Source: Pseudomonas sp. ICMP 561
GTDB lineage: Bacteria; Pseudomonadota; Gammaproteobacteria; Pseudomonadales; Pseudomonadaceae
Reading direction: 5' to 3'
Length of the DNA: 64,000 nt
NCBI RefSeq assembly: GCF_002699985.1
Contig: NZ_LKBT01000010.1
Location: 1-64,000 of the forward strand
This document shows, piece after piece, positions 21,798 through 32,331 of the stretch. The position numbers and the translations under genes were made by a program. How positions within the stretch are numbered: position 1 is the first letter of the stretch; each line of letters begins with the position of its first letter. The notes under the pieces are model-generated. The model was not told where the DNA came from. It did no database searches and saw only the letters and a program-made list of their open reading frames with translations.

Positions 21798-23045
21798 TCA
21801 GCTCAAACGCAGGCGGCTGGCGCCGACCAGCCAGCTATAGATCAGATAAAGCACAATGGTCGCCAACAGCAGCAGACCGCCCAGTGCCGTGGCCATACCC
21901 CAGTTGATGCTGGTGTTGGTATAGAAGGCGACAAAGTAGCTGACCATCTGGTCGTTCGGGCTGCCCAGCAATGCCGGGGTGATGTAGTAACCAATTGCCA
22001 GAATGAACACCAACAGGCAACCCGCGCCGATACCGGCATAGGTCTGCGGGAAATACACCCGCCAGAAGCTGGCAAACGGGTTGCAGCCCAGAGAGATAGC
22101 GGCACGCATATAAGTTGGCGAGATGCCTTTCATCACGCTGTAGATCGGCAGAATCATGAACGGCAACATGATGTGCACCATCGAGATGTAAACGCCGACT
22201 CGGTTGAACACCAGTTCCAGCGGTTTATCGATGATGCCCATGGCCATTAATGCACCGTTGATCAGACCACTGGATTGCAGCAACACGATCCATGCCGCCA
22301 CCCGAACCAGAATCGACGTCCAGAACGGCAGCAACACTAGAATCATCAGCAAATTGCTCTGCCGCGCAGGCAGGTTGGCCAGCAAGTACGCCAGCGGGTA
22401 AGCCAGCGCCAGGCAGATCAGGGTAATGACAAACCCCATCCAGAACGTGCGGGCGAAGATGTCCAGATAGATCGCTTGATCAGGGGTCGCAGGTGCCACT
22501 TCACCAAGGTCATCAATGCGATGGTCCACTGCGGCCAGCAAATAATAGGGGGTGACACTACTGGTATTGCGTCGGATCACCTGCCAATAGGCCGGATCTC
22601 CCCAACGCTCATCCAGTGCTTCGAGTGCATCTTTATAAGAAGCAGGCTCTTCCTTGAACGGCAGCGCACGCGCGGTGCTCGTCAACAGGCTGCGATAGCC
22701 AGCCAGTTCCATGTTCAGGCGCTTGGACAGATCGCCCAGGGTTGAGTTTTTGCGGGTTTCCGCCAGGTCCATACTCAGTGCCTTGTAGACCGGCTCCGAG
22801 GGCAAGCCCTTGCCGTCCCATTTGGCGACTTCGATCACGGTAGTCGGTAGAGCATTAACCACTTCCGGGTTGCCGACGCTTTTGTATAAAAGCGCCACAA
22901 TCGGTACCAGAAACACCAGCAACAGGAAGATCACCAAGGGCGCGATCAATGCCTGGGCCTTCCAGCGGTTAACCCGCTCGGCACGAGCCAGACGTTGCTT
23001 CAAGGTAGGGCTGGCGCCTTCAGTCAGGGGCACGGCGATGGCCAT
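21798..23045 (-). CDS. Polyamine-type ABC transporter permease (PotB/PotH-like, enlarged)
   Basis: First inner-membrane permease of the importer. The 415 residues exceed the 280-320 typical of PotB/PotH. The excess is a soluble segment of about 130-150 residues between the first helix (ALIAPLVIFLLLVFLVPIVALLY) and the second (FWMGFVITLICLALAYPLAYLL), predicted to lie in the periplasm. The EAA loop AAISLGCNPFASFWRVYFPQ is intact. 80 bases after the binding-protein gene. Confidence 0.88.
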   Translation of the reverse strand: MAIAVPLTEGASPTLKQRLARAERVNRWKAQALIAPLVIFLLLVFLVPIVALLYKSVGNPEVVNALPTTVIEVAKWDGKGLPSEPVYKALSMDLAETRKNSTLGDLSKRLNMELAGYRSLLTSTARALPFKEEPASYKDALEALDERWGDPAYWQVIRRNTSSVTPYYLLAAVDHRIDDLGEVAPATPDQAIYLDIFARTFWMGFVITLICLALAYPLAYLLANLPARQSNLLMILVLLPFWTSILVRVAAWIVLLQSSGLINGALMAMGIIDKPLELVFNRVGVYISMVHIMLPFMILPIYSVMKGISPTYMRAAISLGCNPFASFWRVYFPQTYAGIGAGCLLVFILAIGYYITPALLGSPNDQMVSYFVAFYTNTSINWGMATALGGLLLLATIVLYLIYSWLVGASRLRLS

Positions 23046-23125
23046 AGCGAACTCCGAAATCTTTGAACGAAGGGCGCATTCCCTACTGTAGGGAACGCGC
23101 CCGGATCTAACTCAACCTGATGCGC

Positions 23126-24160
23126 TTACTTGGCAGCCCAAGCGTTGAACCGCTGTTCCAGGTTTTCACCAAAGTCAGCCCAGAACTTCACGTCTATCTG
23201 CACCTGATCCTTGATGTTCTCAGGGGTGGTCGGCATGTTCTGCAGGGTTTCAGCGCTCAACAGTTTGACGGCATCGGTGTTGGCCGGACCGTAAGCGATG
23301 TTTTCCGAAAAGGTCTTCTGTTGCTCAGGCTGCAGGCTGTAAGCGATGAACTTCTTCGCCGCTTCGGCATTTTTCGAACCCTTTGGAATGGCCCATGCGT
23401 CGAAGTCATACACGCCGCCGGTCCACACCACTTTGAGCTTGCTTTCTTTGGCGACCGCTGCGATGCGGCCGTTGTAGGCCGAGCTCATGACCACGTCACC
23501 CGATTGCAGGAACTGAGGCGGCTGTGCGCCCGCTTCCCACCACTGAATGCTTGGCTTGAGTTTGTCGAGCATCTTGAAGGCGCGGTCCTGACCGTCTTTG
23601 CTGGCCAGCACTTTGTAGACGTCTTTTGGCGCAACGCCGTCGGCCATCAGGGCGAACTCCAGGGTGTACTTGGCGCCTTTACGCAGGCCACGCTTGCCCG
23701 GGAATTTTTCGGTGTTCCAGAAATCGGCCCAGCCGGTCGGCGCCGAAGCCAGTTTGTCGGCGTTGTAAGCCAGCACGGTGGACCAGACAAAGAAGCCTGC
23801 ACCGCAATGAGAAATGGCGCCCGGCACGTACTTGGACTTGTCGCCAAACAAGGCCGGATCGAGCTCTTCGAACATGTCTTCGTCGCAGCCGCGGGCCAGC
23901 TCAGGCGATTCAACTTCTACGAGGTCCCAGTTAACGCTTTTGGTGTCGACCATGGCTTTGACTTTGGCCATCTCGCCGTTGTACTCGCCAGCGATGATCT
24001 TGCCGTTGCCCGCCTTTTCCCACGGGGCGTAGAAGGCTTTTTCCTGGGCTGCCTTGTTGGCACCACCAAACGAAATCACGGTCAGGTCAGTGGCGGCCAT
24101 GGCTTGCGCGCCGCACATCATGCCCAGCGTAATTGCGGTGAGTTTCAAAGATTTGAGCAT
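23126..24160 (-). CDS. Polyamine-type ABC transporter substrate-binding protein
   Basis: Periplasmic solute-binding protein of the PotD/PotF group. Signal peptide of about 22 residues ending AQAMA-ATDL. It has the family-typical WDLVEVESPELARGCDE, GWADFWNTEKFPGKRGL and WWEAGAQPPQFLQSGDVVMSS segments. 344 aa. Sits between the ATPase and permease genes. Which polyamine or amine it binds cannot be told from the sequence. Confidence 0.9.
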   Translation of the reverse strand: MLKSLKLTAITLGMMCGAQAMAATDLTVISFGGANKAAQEKAFYAPWEKAGNGKIIAGEYNGEMAKVKAMVDTKSVNWDLVEVESPELARGCDEDMFEELDPALFGDKSKYVPGAISHCGAGFFVWSTVLAYNADKLASAPTGWADFWNTEKFPGKRGLRKGAKYTLEFALMADGVAPKDVYKVLASKDGQDRAFKMLDKLKPSIQWWEAGAQPPQFLQSGDVVMSSAYNGRIAAVAKESKLKVVWTGGVYDFDAWAIPKGSKNAEAAKKFIAYSLQPEQQKTFSENIAYGPANTDAVKLLSAETLQNMPTTPENIKDQVQIDVKFWADFGENLEQRFNAWAAK

Positions 24161-24244
24161 TTGGTTGTTTTCTCCACGAGCAGTGTTGGTATATGCGTTG
24201 TGGGCGATGAATTCGCCTCTGGCTGATGCCTTTTTATTGATAGA

Positions 24245-25369
24245 TCAATGCACGTGCTGCAAGGGATCGAGTGCGCGAACGTGCTCGATTTGCCATCCAA
24301 TTGGCACAACATCGCCAACACTCAACGCCGGATCCAGCTCGGCGATGGGTTGTTTGACGAAGAAGTCGGTTTTGCCTGCTACCTCCAGGCGCACACGAAC
24401 GTGGTCGCCCAAATACACAAATTCTGCGACGCGACCGGAGAAACGGTTCACGCAGCTCTCGCTGTTGCCATTCAAACTGATGCGTTCCGGGCGAATCGAC
24501 AGAGTGACGTCATCGCCCACCTGGCCAACATTCACGGCCAGCGCCTCGACTTTCTCGCCCTTCTCCAGTTGCACAACACAACGCTCGCCGGAATGGCTGA
24601 GCAGCTTGCCGTTAAGGCGATTGTTTTCGCCGATGAAGTTGGCTACGAAGGTGTTCTTCGGTTCCTCATAGAGATTGCGCGGGGGGGCGATCTGCTGGAT
24701 TTCGCCCTGATGAAAAACGGCCACGCGGTCGGACATGGTCAGCGCTTCACCCTGGTCGTGAGTCACGTAGACCACGGTCACGCCCAGACGCTGGTGCAGG
24801 TGTTTGATCTCCATCTGCATGTGCTCACGCAGTTGCTTGTCCAGTGCGCCAAGCGGTTCGTCCATCAGAACCAGTTGCGGTTCGAAGACCAGCGCACGGG
24901 CCAGGGCCACACGCTGTTGCTGACCGCCGGATAATTGCGCAGGGTAACGATGGGCGAACGTGCCGAGCTGAACCATGTCCAGCGCACGTTTGACCTTCTC
25001 GCTGACGTCAGCCTTGCTCATACCGCGTACGGTCAGCGGAAACGCCAGGTTTTCGGCGACGGTCATGTGCGGGAACAGTGCGTAGTTCTGAAACACCATG
25101 CCGATGTCGCGCTTGTGCGGTGGCACGTTATTGATGGAGCGACCCGCGAGGAGGATTTCACCCGCTGTCGGCGTTTCAAATCCGGCCAGCATCATAAGGC
25201 TGGTGGTCTTGCCGGAGCCGGAAGGCCCGAGCAGGGTCAGGAACTCGCCTTTGCGAATGTCCAGGTTAAGGTCTTTGACGATAAGGGCTTCGCCGTCGTA
25301 GCTCTTCTGCACACCACGGAAGCTGACCAGAACATCATTAGCCCCAGCGCTTGAATCGACGTTGCTCAT
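24245..25369 (-). CDS. Polyamine-type ABC transporter ATP-binding protein (PotA-like)
   Basis: ATPase that powers the importer encoded just downstream. Walker A GPSGSGKTT, signature LSGGQQQRVALARAL and Walker B LVLMDEP are intact. A C-terminal TOBE domain starts near FIGENNRLNG. From the ATG at 25369 it is 374 aa, with AGGTG upstream; a GTG three codons earlier is also possible. First gene of the operon, so the promoter should lie in 25370-25560. Confidence 0.92.
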   Translation of the reverse strand: MSNVDSSAGANDVLVSFRGVQKSYDGEALIVKDLNLDIRKGEFLTLLGPSGSGKTTSLMMLAGFETPTAGEILLAGRSINNVPPHKRDIGMVFQNYALFPHMTVAENLAFPLTVRGMSKADVSEKVKRALDMVQLGTFAHRYPAQLSGGQQQRVALARALVFEPQLVLMDEPLGALDKQLREHMQMEIKHLHQRLGVTVVYVTHDQGEALTMSDRVAVFHQGEIQQIAPPRNLYEEPKNTFVANFIGENNRLNGKLLSHSGERCVVQLEKGEKVEALAVNVGQVGDDVTLSIRPERISLNGNSESCVNRFSGRVAEFVYLGDHVRVRLEVAGKTDFFVKQPIAELDPALSVGDVVPIGWQIEHVRALDPLQHVH

Positions 25370-25697
25370 TACCCACACCTTTGTTTTGTCTGCGTGCGGT
25401 CAGCCTAGTTTAGGCTGAGAACCGCGCAAATCGGGGGGCAGGAGAGATTGGGGTAGGGATTGCCCTACAGGGATGGCGGGGATAGGTATGTGCAGGCGTC
25501 GCTATTTTATGTAGGCGATGCCCCATCACCAAGGCGCCGCACTATCACGCAGCCAACCTAGAACTGTAGGAGCGCGCTTGGTCTGGGCCGCATCCGGACG
25601 ATTCGATCTGTCAGTCGATGAATGTATCGCCTGTGCTGACGTGATCGCGGGCAAGCGCGCTCCTACAGATTTTTGTCGCTCACAGGTATGAGCATAT
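25370..25697. other. Gap between transporter operon and response regulator
   Basis: 328 bp without a gene. It should carry the transporter promoter (minus strand) near its left end; no consensus boxes are obvious. The right half is the REP pair at 25564-25668, directly downstream of the response-regulator stop. Confidence 0.6.
25564..25668. repeat. REP-type inverted pair, CTGTAGGAGCGCGCTTG family
   Basis: 17-bp perfect inverted arms at 25564-25580 and 25652-25668 separated by 71 bp, located downstream of the response-regulator gene. Confidence 0.85.
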
Positions 25698-26327
25698 TCA
25701 CAACAACTTATGCTCCATCGCATATTTCACCAGATCAGCCAGAGAATGCAGGTTCATCTTCTGCATCAGCCGTGCTTTGTGGGTGCTGATGGTCTTGCTG
25801 CTCAGGTTCAGTTGCTGGGCGATGTCGTTGACGTTGGCGCCTTGAGCCAAGCGTTCGAACACAGAGAACTCGCGCTCGGACAATAGCGAATGCAATGGCC
25901 TGTTATCCGTCAGCCCGACTTCGAAGACCATGCGGTCGGCAAGGTCCGGGTCGATGTAACGACCACCCGCCGCTACCCGTCGAATTGCCGTCAGCAGTAA
26001 CGCCGGATCGCTGTCCTTGGTCGCATAACCGGCAGCCCCGACTTTCAAGGCGCGCGCTGCCATCTGCGCTTCGTCGTGCATTGACAGCACCAGTATGGCT
26101 GGCGGATTGGCCAGCGCGCGAATACGCGGGATCGCCTCAAGGCCGTTCGCTCCCGGCATGGAGATATCCAGCAGCACCACCTCGCATTCAGTCTGACGAA
26201 GAGCCTCAAGCAGCTGCTCACCGTTACTGGCCTCGCCCACCACGAGCAAATCCTTGGCAAGGCCGATCAACTGCTTGATGCCTTCACGAACAATAGTGTG
26301 GTCTTCAGCTACCAGTACACGAATCAC
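25698..26327 (-). CDS. LuxR/NarL-family response regulator
   Basis: Two-component DNA-binding regulator. The receiver domain (residues 1-120) has acidic residues at VAEDHTIVREG and the phospho-acceptor Asp in VVLLDISMPGANG (about residue 54). The C-terminal LuxR helix-turn-helix spans LSEREFSVFERLAQGANVND to LSSKTISTHKARLMQKMN. 209 aa. Overlaps the upstream sensor kinase gene by 4 bases, so they are an operon pair. Targets unknown. Confidence 0.92.
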   Translation of the reverse strand: MIRVLVAEDHTIVREGIKQLIGLAKDLLVVGEASNGEQLLEALRQTECEVVLLDISMPGANGLEAIPRIRALANPPAILVLSMHDEAQMAARALKVGAAGYATKDSDPALLLTAIRRVAAGGRYIDPDLADRMVFEVGLTDNRPLHSLLSEREFSVFERLAQGANVNDIAQQLNLSSKTISTHKARLMQKMNLHSLADLVKYAMEHKLL

Positions 26328-28333
26328 TTGTGTTGCTCCTGCCCGGCTTGATGCAGCGGAATATAGGCGCGCAAGGTTGTGCCCTCACCTGTCTCACTGT
26401 CCAGCTCCAGTCGCCCGCCAAGCATCAACACCCGCTCGCGCATGCCCACCAGACCGAACGACACGACCTTACCCTGCGGCTGAACAAAACCAATACCGTC
26501 GTCGGCAATGGTCAGGCACATGACGCCATCGTCCAGCGTAAGGCTCACGTCCACGGTGTGCGCCTGAGCATGACGTATAACGTTAGTCAGCGCCTCCTGC
26601 AAAATCCGGAACATGCCAATGGCCAAAGCATCGCTGAGCGTCGGCAAATTATCAGGCACGTCCACCAGACACGGAATTTGCGTGCGCGCCTCGAACCGTT
26701 GCGCCTGCCATTCGATGGCCGACGCGATACCCGCATCGAGAATCGGCGGACGTAGCGCGGTCGCCACGTCGCGTACTAACTGGAACAATTGCGATATCAG
26801 GCGCTTCATGCTGTTGAGCCGATCGCGCAAGCCCGGATCAAGATCGGCGTAAGCCAGCTCACACATGGACGTTTCCAGCTTGAGCACGGTCAACATCTGA
26901 CCCAATTCGTCGTGAACTTCCCGGGCGATACGCGCCTTTTCCTCCTCGCGCACGCTTTCCAGATGCGCCGACAGCTCGCGCAGTTGTTCGTGGTAACGAC
27001 GACGCTCGGTCACGTCAGTGAGGAACACCACCAGATACTCGGACTCCTCGAAGCGCAGGAAACTCAAGGAGACATCGGCGGGCAGAACGCTGCCGTCGGC
27101 ACACACACAATTGGTTTCGAATGTCTGAGCAATCCCTTCACTGGAGCGCGCACTTTTCCAAAGGCCCAGCCAGCGATCCATGTGCAACGTGGGTTCGAAA
27201 TCAATTAACGGCCGATCCACTACGCCGCCGGACGAATAACCCAGCATGGCTTCTGCCGCATGGTTGGCATAGCGCACGCGACTGTCCCAGTTGACCCAGA
27301 GAATGCCCACAGTGCTTTGATCAATGGAAAACTGTGCCAGCTTTAACGCCTCTTCACCTGCCTCGCGCCGCGCCAGTTCTTCGCGAGCAAGCAACACATC
27401 GCGCTCCAGCGACTGCTGCTGACGGCGCTGCCATATAACAATGGCGGAACTGGCCAGCAGTAATACCAGCAGCAACAGACAGATGTTTTGCCAGAAACCA
27501 GGCGACTCGCTGGCTTTCACAGCATTGAGCGGCAGCCAGCGCGCATGCAACTGATCAAGCTCTTTGGCCGGAATCGCATGCAGGGCAGCGCTGATAATGT
27601 CCGCCAACTCAGGCACATCTCGACGGGAAGCGACGCGCAGCAATTGGGGATAGCCAATATCGCCGACAATACTCAGCCCGGCGAACTCCGGTTCCCGAGA
27701 CAAGCGACTGAGCTGCGCCTCATCGAGCACGGCATAACGCGCCTGCTGACTCAACAATAATTGCAGCGCTTGCCGATCCAGCGGTACGCCTTGCAGGTTG
27801 ATATGGGGATAGGTGTTACGCAGGTAGTCGGCGGTGACGCTGGGCATGCGAATCACTACGCGCGTGCGGCTGTCGAGCTTCTCAAGGTCCACGACACCAG
27901 AGCCGTCGCGCTCGCCCACCACCAGTTGCGAAATCCGCATATAGGGATCGGAAAACAGCCAGACACGAAGGCCAGCCGGGGTTTGAGTCAGACCGGGGGC
28001 AATATCCACCATGCCTTGCGCCAAGGCCTCCTCCAAAGCGGCCTGATCAGGGAAGTTACGCCAGAGCAGTTCTGTTTGCAGGCTCCTGCCGAGCAGATTC
28101 ATCAAGTCGACGTTGGCGCCGGAAAGCTGCTGCTGGCGACGATCAAGCTGCGCATAAGGTGCCTGCATCACCAGCCCAACCCGCAAGGGCCCACGCTTTG
28201 CAAGCCATGCGCGCTGCTCTGCCGACAGCGGCGTGGACACGGCTGGCTCTGAATCCGCCTGAGCCACGACGTTGAAAATCATCAAGAGCAGGGCCAGACA
28301 GCCGATAACTCCAGTGCGCAGCAGAACCATCAT
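26324..28333 (-). CDS. Hybrid-input sensor histidine kinase (SBP-PAS-HisKA_3)
   Basis: Inner-membrane kinase partner of the adjacent regulator. After a signal/anchor (MMVLLRTGVIGCLALLLMIF) comes a periplasmic amino-acid-binding-protein-like domain (about residues 48-265), then a membrane helix (LLLLVLLLASSAIVIW, about 285-305). The cytoplasm holds a PAS domain (about 340-455), a HisKA_3 dimer domain with the phospho-acceptor His in IAREVHDELGQM, and a HATPase_c domain (FRILQEALTNVIRHA, ADDGIGF). The start at 28333 places the signal sequence at the N-terminus; an ATG at 28384 is also in frame. The ligand may be a small molecule held by the periplasmic domain. Confidence 0.88.
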   Translation of the reverse strand: MMVLLRTGVIGCLALLLMIFNVVAQADSEPAVSTPLSAEQRAWLAKRGPLRVGLVMQAPYAQLDRRQQQLSGANVDLMNLLGRSLQTELLWRNFPDQAALEEALAQGMVDIAPGLTQTPAGLRVWLFSDPYMRISQLVVGERDGSGVVDLEKLDSRTRVVIRMPSVTADYLRNTYPHINLQGVPLDRQALQLLLSQQARYAVLDEAQLSRLSREPEFAGLSIVGDIGYPQLLRVASRRDVPELADIISAALHAIPAKELDQLHARWLPLNAVKASESPGFWQNICLLLLVLLLASSAIVIWQRRQQQSLERDVLLAREELARREAGEEALKLAQFSIDQSTVGILWVNWDSRVRYANHAAEAMLGYSSGGVVDRPLIDFEPTLHMDRWLGLWKSARSSEGIAQTFETNCVCADGSVLPADVSLSFLRFEESEYLVVFLTDVTERRRYHEQLRELSAHLESVREEEKARIAREVHDELGQMLTVLKLETSMCELAYADLDPGLRDRLNSMKRLISQLFQLVRDVATALRPPILDAGIASAIEWQAQRFEARTQIPCLVDVPDNLPTLSDALAIGMFRILQEALTNVIRHAQAHTVDVSLTLDDGVMCLTIADDGIGFVQPQGKVVSFGLVGMRERVLMLGGRLELDSETGEGTTLRAYIPLHQAGQEQHK

Positions 28334-28455
28334 CAAGGTGTCGTTCCCATGTGTTCTATGTAGTCGTTTGAACCGATGCGCCACTCAAGCATGGGCCTGA
28401 CAAATCCTTACCAACCCATTAGGCTGCCAAGATAGTTTCTGGCCTGGAATATCCG

Positions 28456-29433
28456 ATGTCCTACACATTTCGCGCAACGCTTCCTTCGCTTTGTCTGGCG
28501 CTGATACTACCTTGCGCGTTGCCTGTCATGGCGGCAGATCCTGCTCCTGCAAAAGATGCTGCAACCGAACCCGCTGTGGAAAGGGCACCACTGTTACCGC
28601 GCACCCAAGAAGATGCGCTGGCCCTTGAAGGGCGCTTGCCGGTTGCCGATCAACAGCAATTGCAGGCTGGCGAAGACAGTTTCCTCGCCTTGTGGAAGCC
28701 AGCCAACACTGACGATCCCAAAGGTGCAGTGATCATTATTCCCGGTGCTGACGAGTCGGCTGACTCTCCGGATGCCGTAGGCCCGCTGCGACGCAAGTTT
28801 CCTGACATCGGCTGGTCAAGCCTGAGCCTGACCTTGCCCGACCAGCTGGCTGATTACAATCAGGCCAGAGCCGCCGACACGCCTGCAGAAGCGGGTGCAG
28901 CAGAAAAATCCAAAGACGCGGCCAAAACTACCGCGCCAACTGATGCCGACAAAGCCGCTGCTGCTGAAAAAGAGGCTGCTGCTGAAACAGCAAGAGCCGC
29001 TGCCGCAGAGGAGCAGGCCAAGGCTCAGGCTGAGCGTATCTTCGCCCGAATTGAAAGCGCCATCAGCTTCGCACAGCAGAACAAGGCCCGCAGCATCGTG
29101 CTGCTCGGACATGGCAGCGGTGCCTACTGGGCAGCTCGTTACTTGAGCGAACGCCCGGCGCCGCTGGTACAGAAATTCGCCATGGTCACGGCGCGAGAGC
29201 CCGCAGATACCAAGCCACTGCTGACCGAGTTGATACCCGGCCTTAAAGTGAAAACCTCGGACTTCATTTACAAGGACGCGAACAACAGGTCTCCAATGGA
29301 ACGTCTGCAAATCAGCAAGCGTGCAAAAGGACCAGGCTACAGCCAGATTCCTCTGACCGCGATTCCGGGTAACGCTGCTGCAGAGCAGGAACAGATGTTT
29401 CGCAGGATTCGCGGTTGGGTTGAGGCGCAGTAA
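28456..29433 (+). CDS. DUF3530 alpha/beta-hydrolase-like secreted protein
   Basis: Function unknown. Signal peptide of about 26 residues (SLCLALILPCALPVMAA). The core looks like an alpha/beta hydrolase: AVIIIPGADESADSP near residue 95 and a nucleophile-elbow-like VLLGHGSGAYWAARYL near residue 217. An Ala/Glu/Lys-rich stretch of about 50 residues (AAAEKEAAAETARAAAAEEQ) interrupts the fold and is probably a flexible coil. 325 aa. Divergent from the sensor kinase. Confidence 0.8.
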   Translation: MSYTFRATLPSLCLALILPCALPVMAADPAPAKDAATEPAVERAPLLPRTQEDALALEGRLPVADQQQLQAGEDSFLALWKPANTDDPKGAVIIIPGADESADSPDAVGPLRRKFPDIGWSSLSLTLPDQLADYNQARAADTPAEAGAAEKSKDAAKTTAPTDADKAAAAEKEAAAETARAAAAEEQAKAQAERIFARIESAISFAQQNKARSIVLLGHGSGAYWAARYLSERPAPLVQKFAMVTAREPADTKPLLTELIPGLKVKTSDFIYKDANNRSPMERLQISKRAKGPGYSQIPLTAIPGNAAAEQEQMFRRIRGWVEAQ

Positions 29434-29510
29434 AGATGATTGATCGGAGCGGAAATGCTGCACCGCTCCTATCACACAAAATATAACTATCTGATTTGGA
29501 ATGCTTTTTA

Positions 29511-29601
29511 CTGTAGGAGTGAGCTTGCTCGCGATAGCTCCAGTACAGGCAATATATTCATCGACTGACAGGCCGAATCGCGAGCAAGCTCACTCCTACA
29601 G
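29511..29601. repeat. REP-type inverted pair, CTGTAGGAGTGAGCTTG family
   Basis: 25-bp perfect inverted arms (29511-29535 and 29577-29601) between the converging DUF3530 and djlA genes. Each arm contains GAGCTTGCTC, itself a small palindrome. Confidence 0.87.
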
Positions 29602-29677
29602 GGTCCGTGTTTGCTGCGCGACAGCGTGGTGTCAGGGACACCGAGCGACTCCCACAGAATAAAGCACAACACCATAA

Positions 29678-30441
29678 TCAAAACCCGCGCCGCGCCTTGA
29701 TCACTTTGTAGGCGTTATGCAAATCCTGAGTCCGGTCCGTTGCATCGCGCACCTGCAACTGACTAGCGCCAGAACCGGCTACTTTATCCGGGTGGTGTCG
29801 ACTGAGCAGGCGGCGGTAGGCACGTTTTACATGCGCAGGGTCCGCATCGGCTTGCACGCCCAGCAGTTTCAGTGCCGCCTGGTAATCGTTGCTGTTATTA
29901 GCCAGGGGTTTTCGGGGGGCCTCGTGCCCGGAAGCCAAAGAGTCAACTCTGGCCGGCGACCAGCCGAGCCATTTACCCCACCAGACGATCAACTCTCGCT
30001 CACCGCGTGAAGGTTTTCCGTTGGCCCATGCCATGCGCCAGCAGGCGCGCAGCAGCGCTTCAGCCGTGTGAGGCTGGGGGGCGAGCCGACGCAGATGGCC
30101 GCGCAGATTATCACCACCGTCCTTGCCTCGATTGAAGGCCGCTATTGCACGACGCTGAGCGGGCTCACTCATGCCCATACGATGCATTTCAGCCCGCGCC
30201 TGCTGGATGTGCTGCTCGACCACCCGCCCGTCACTCTTTGCCAGCCGACCCAGCAGAACGAACAGCAACTCATCATCGCGCAGCGCCGCTCGACCGCGCA
30301 TGCGCTCCCGCAAATGCGCCCAGCTTTGCAGTGCCAGACGTCGATCCAGTGCTTGCCCCAACAGCGCACCCAGCAAGGCGCCCGGGATGCTGGCAATGGC
30401 AAACCCGGCTCCGGCGCCCAACAGGGTGGATGGCCAGAGCA

Positions 30442-30442
<1 letters not shown>
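29678..30442 (-). CDS. djlA: DnaJ-like co-chaperone DjlA
   Basis: Membrane-tethered DnaK co-chaperone. An N-terminal glycine-rich hydrophobic segment (AGFAIASIPGALLGALLG) fits the DjlA anchor. A TerB-like helical domain occupies the middle (LLFVLLGRLAKSDGRV, residues about 58-170). The C-terminal J-domain has the essential HPD in LLSRHHPDKVAG (about residue 220). 254 aa. Its start codon overlaps the murU stop, so it ends the amgK-murU-djlA run. Confidence 0.9.
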
Positions 30443-31146
<704 letters not shown>

Positions 31147-31176
31147 TCAATGATGACCTTCATACCGTGGCGCGAT

Positions 31177-32202
31177 TCAGAGCGATCCGCTCGCCGGTCG
31201 CTTCAGGCTGGTCAGCAAATTAGCCAGTTCAGCCAACTCTGGTCGCCGCTCCAGCACCGCGTCTATATAAGCAAAGAAGCGCGGAACATCGGCCAGATAA
31301 CGCGGTTTGCCGTCACGATGGCAGATACGGGCGAAGATACCGATGACCTTCAAATGACGCTGTACGCCCATCAGGTCACTGGCACGCAGAAACTCTGCAA
31401 AGTCCTCCTGAACAGGAATCCCCGCCGCGCGAGCCTTTTCCCAGTAAATTTCCAGCCAGCCATGCACTCGATCTTGCGGCCAACTGAGAAAGGCGTCCTT
31501 GAACAGGCAGGTCACGTCGTAAGTGACGGGTCCGTAGACCGCATCCTGGAAATCCAGCACTCCCGGATTGGGTTCACTGAGCATCAGGTTACGCGGCATG
31601 AAGTCACGGTGCACCAGCACTTTGGGCTGCGCCAGCGCGCTCTCGATCAAGAGATCACTGACACGTTGCCAACTCGCCAATTGCTGCTGATCCATCTCGA
31701 TGCCGAGGTGTTTGCGCACATACCATTCAGGGAACAGTTCCAGTTCACGGCGCAACAAGGCGACGTCATAGCTGGGCAGCGGTGCATCCATCGGCAGTTG
31801 CTGATAAGCCAGCAGCGCATCGAAAGCATCTGAGAACAAAGCGTCCGCGTTTTGTTCGTTGATGACATCAAGGTAGGTTTTTCGCCCAAGATCGCTAAGC
31901 AGCAAAAAGCCTTGAACAAGATCTTCGGCATAAATTTCAGGAACATTAATCCCTGATTTATTTAACAAACGGGCCACATCCACGAATGGTTTGCAGTTTT
32001 CCTGAGGCGGCGGAGCATCCATCACAATAAAAGTTTGCTCACCGCCCTCCCAGCGAAAATAACGGCGGAAACTGGCATCGCTACTGGCCGCGGTCAACGT
32101 GGCCGGGGGAATTGCGCCCCAGCCCTGCGCTGAAAACAGCGCGGGAAGCTGCTCATCGAGCCAGGATTTCAGGCGTTGCAGGCGTACATCTTGATCTGGC
32201 AT
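31177..32202 (-). CDS. amgK: N-acetylmuramate/N-acetylglucosamine anomeric kinase
   Basis: Phosphorylates MurNAc (and GlcNAc) at the anomeric carbon for MurU. Aminoglycoside-phosphotransferase-fold kinase: the catalytic loop is VLVHRDFMPRNLMLS and the metal-binding motif is VLDFQDAVYGP. 341 aa. Divergent from lptD. A perfect hairpin (GACGGC-GCTA-GCCGTC, 32216-32231) lies 14 bases upstream of its start in the shared control region. Confidence 0.93.
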   Translation of the reverse strand: MPDQDVRLQRLKSWLDEQLPALFSAQGWGAIPPATLTAASSDASFRRYFRWEGGEQTFIVMDAPPPQENCKPFVDVARLLNKSGINVPEIYAEDLVQGFLLLSDLGRKTYLDVINEQNADALFSDAFDALLAYQQLPMDAPLPSYDVALLRRELELFPEWYVRKHLGIEMDQQQLASWQRVSDLLIESALAQPKVLVHRDFMPRNLMLSEPNPGVLDFQDAVYGPVTYDVTCLFKDAFLSWPQDRVHGWLEIYWEKARAAGIPVQEDFAEFLRASDLMGVQRHLKVIGIFARICHRDGKPRYLADVPRFFAYIDAVLERRPELAELANLLTSLKRPASGSL

Positions 32203-32331
32203 TGCAAGGGTCTCCGACGGCGCTAGCCGTCAAGCGGGTCATGCTTTATTATCCGACATCTTTTTCAGCCCATCGAGAGGCGTGCGGCCCCCCCGCGGGC
32301 AGATGGCGCGCAGGAAGCCCGGATTAATAAG

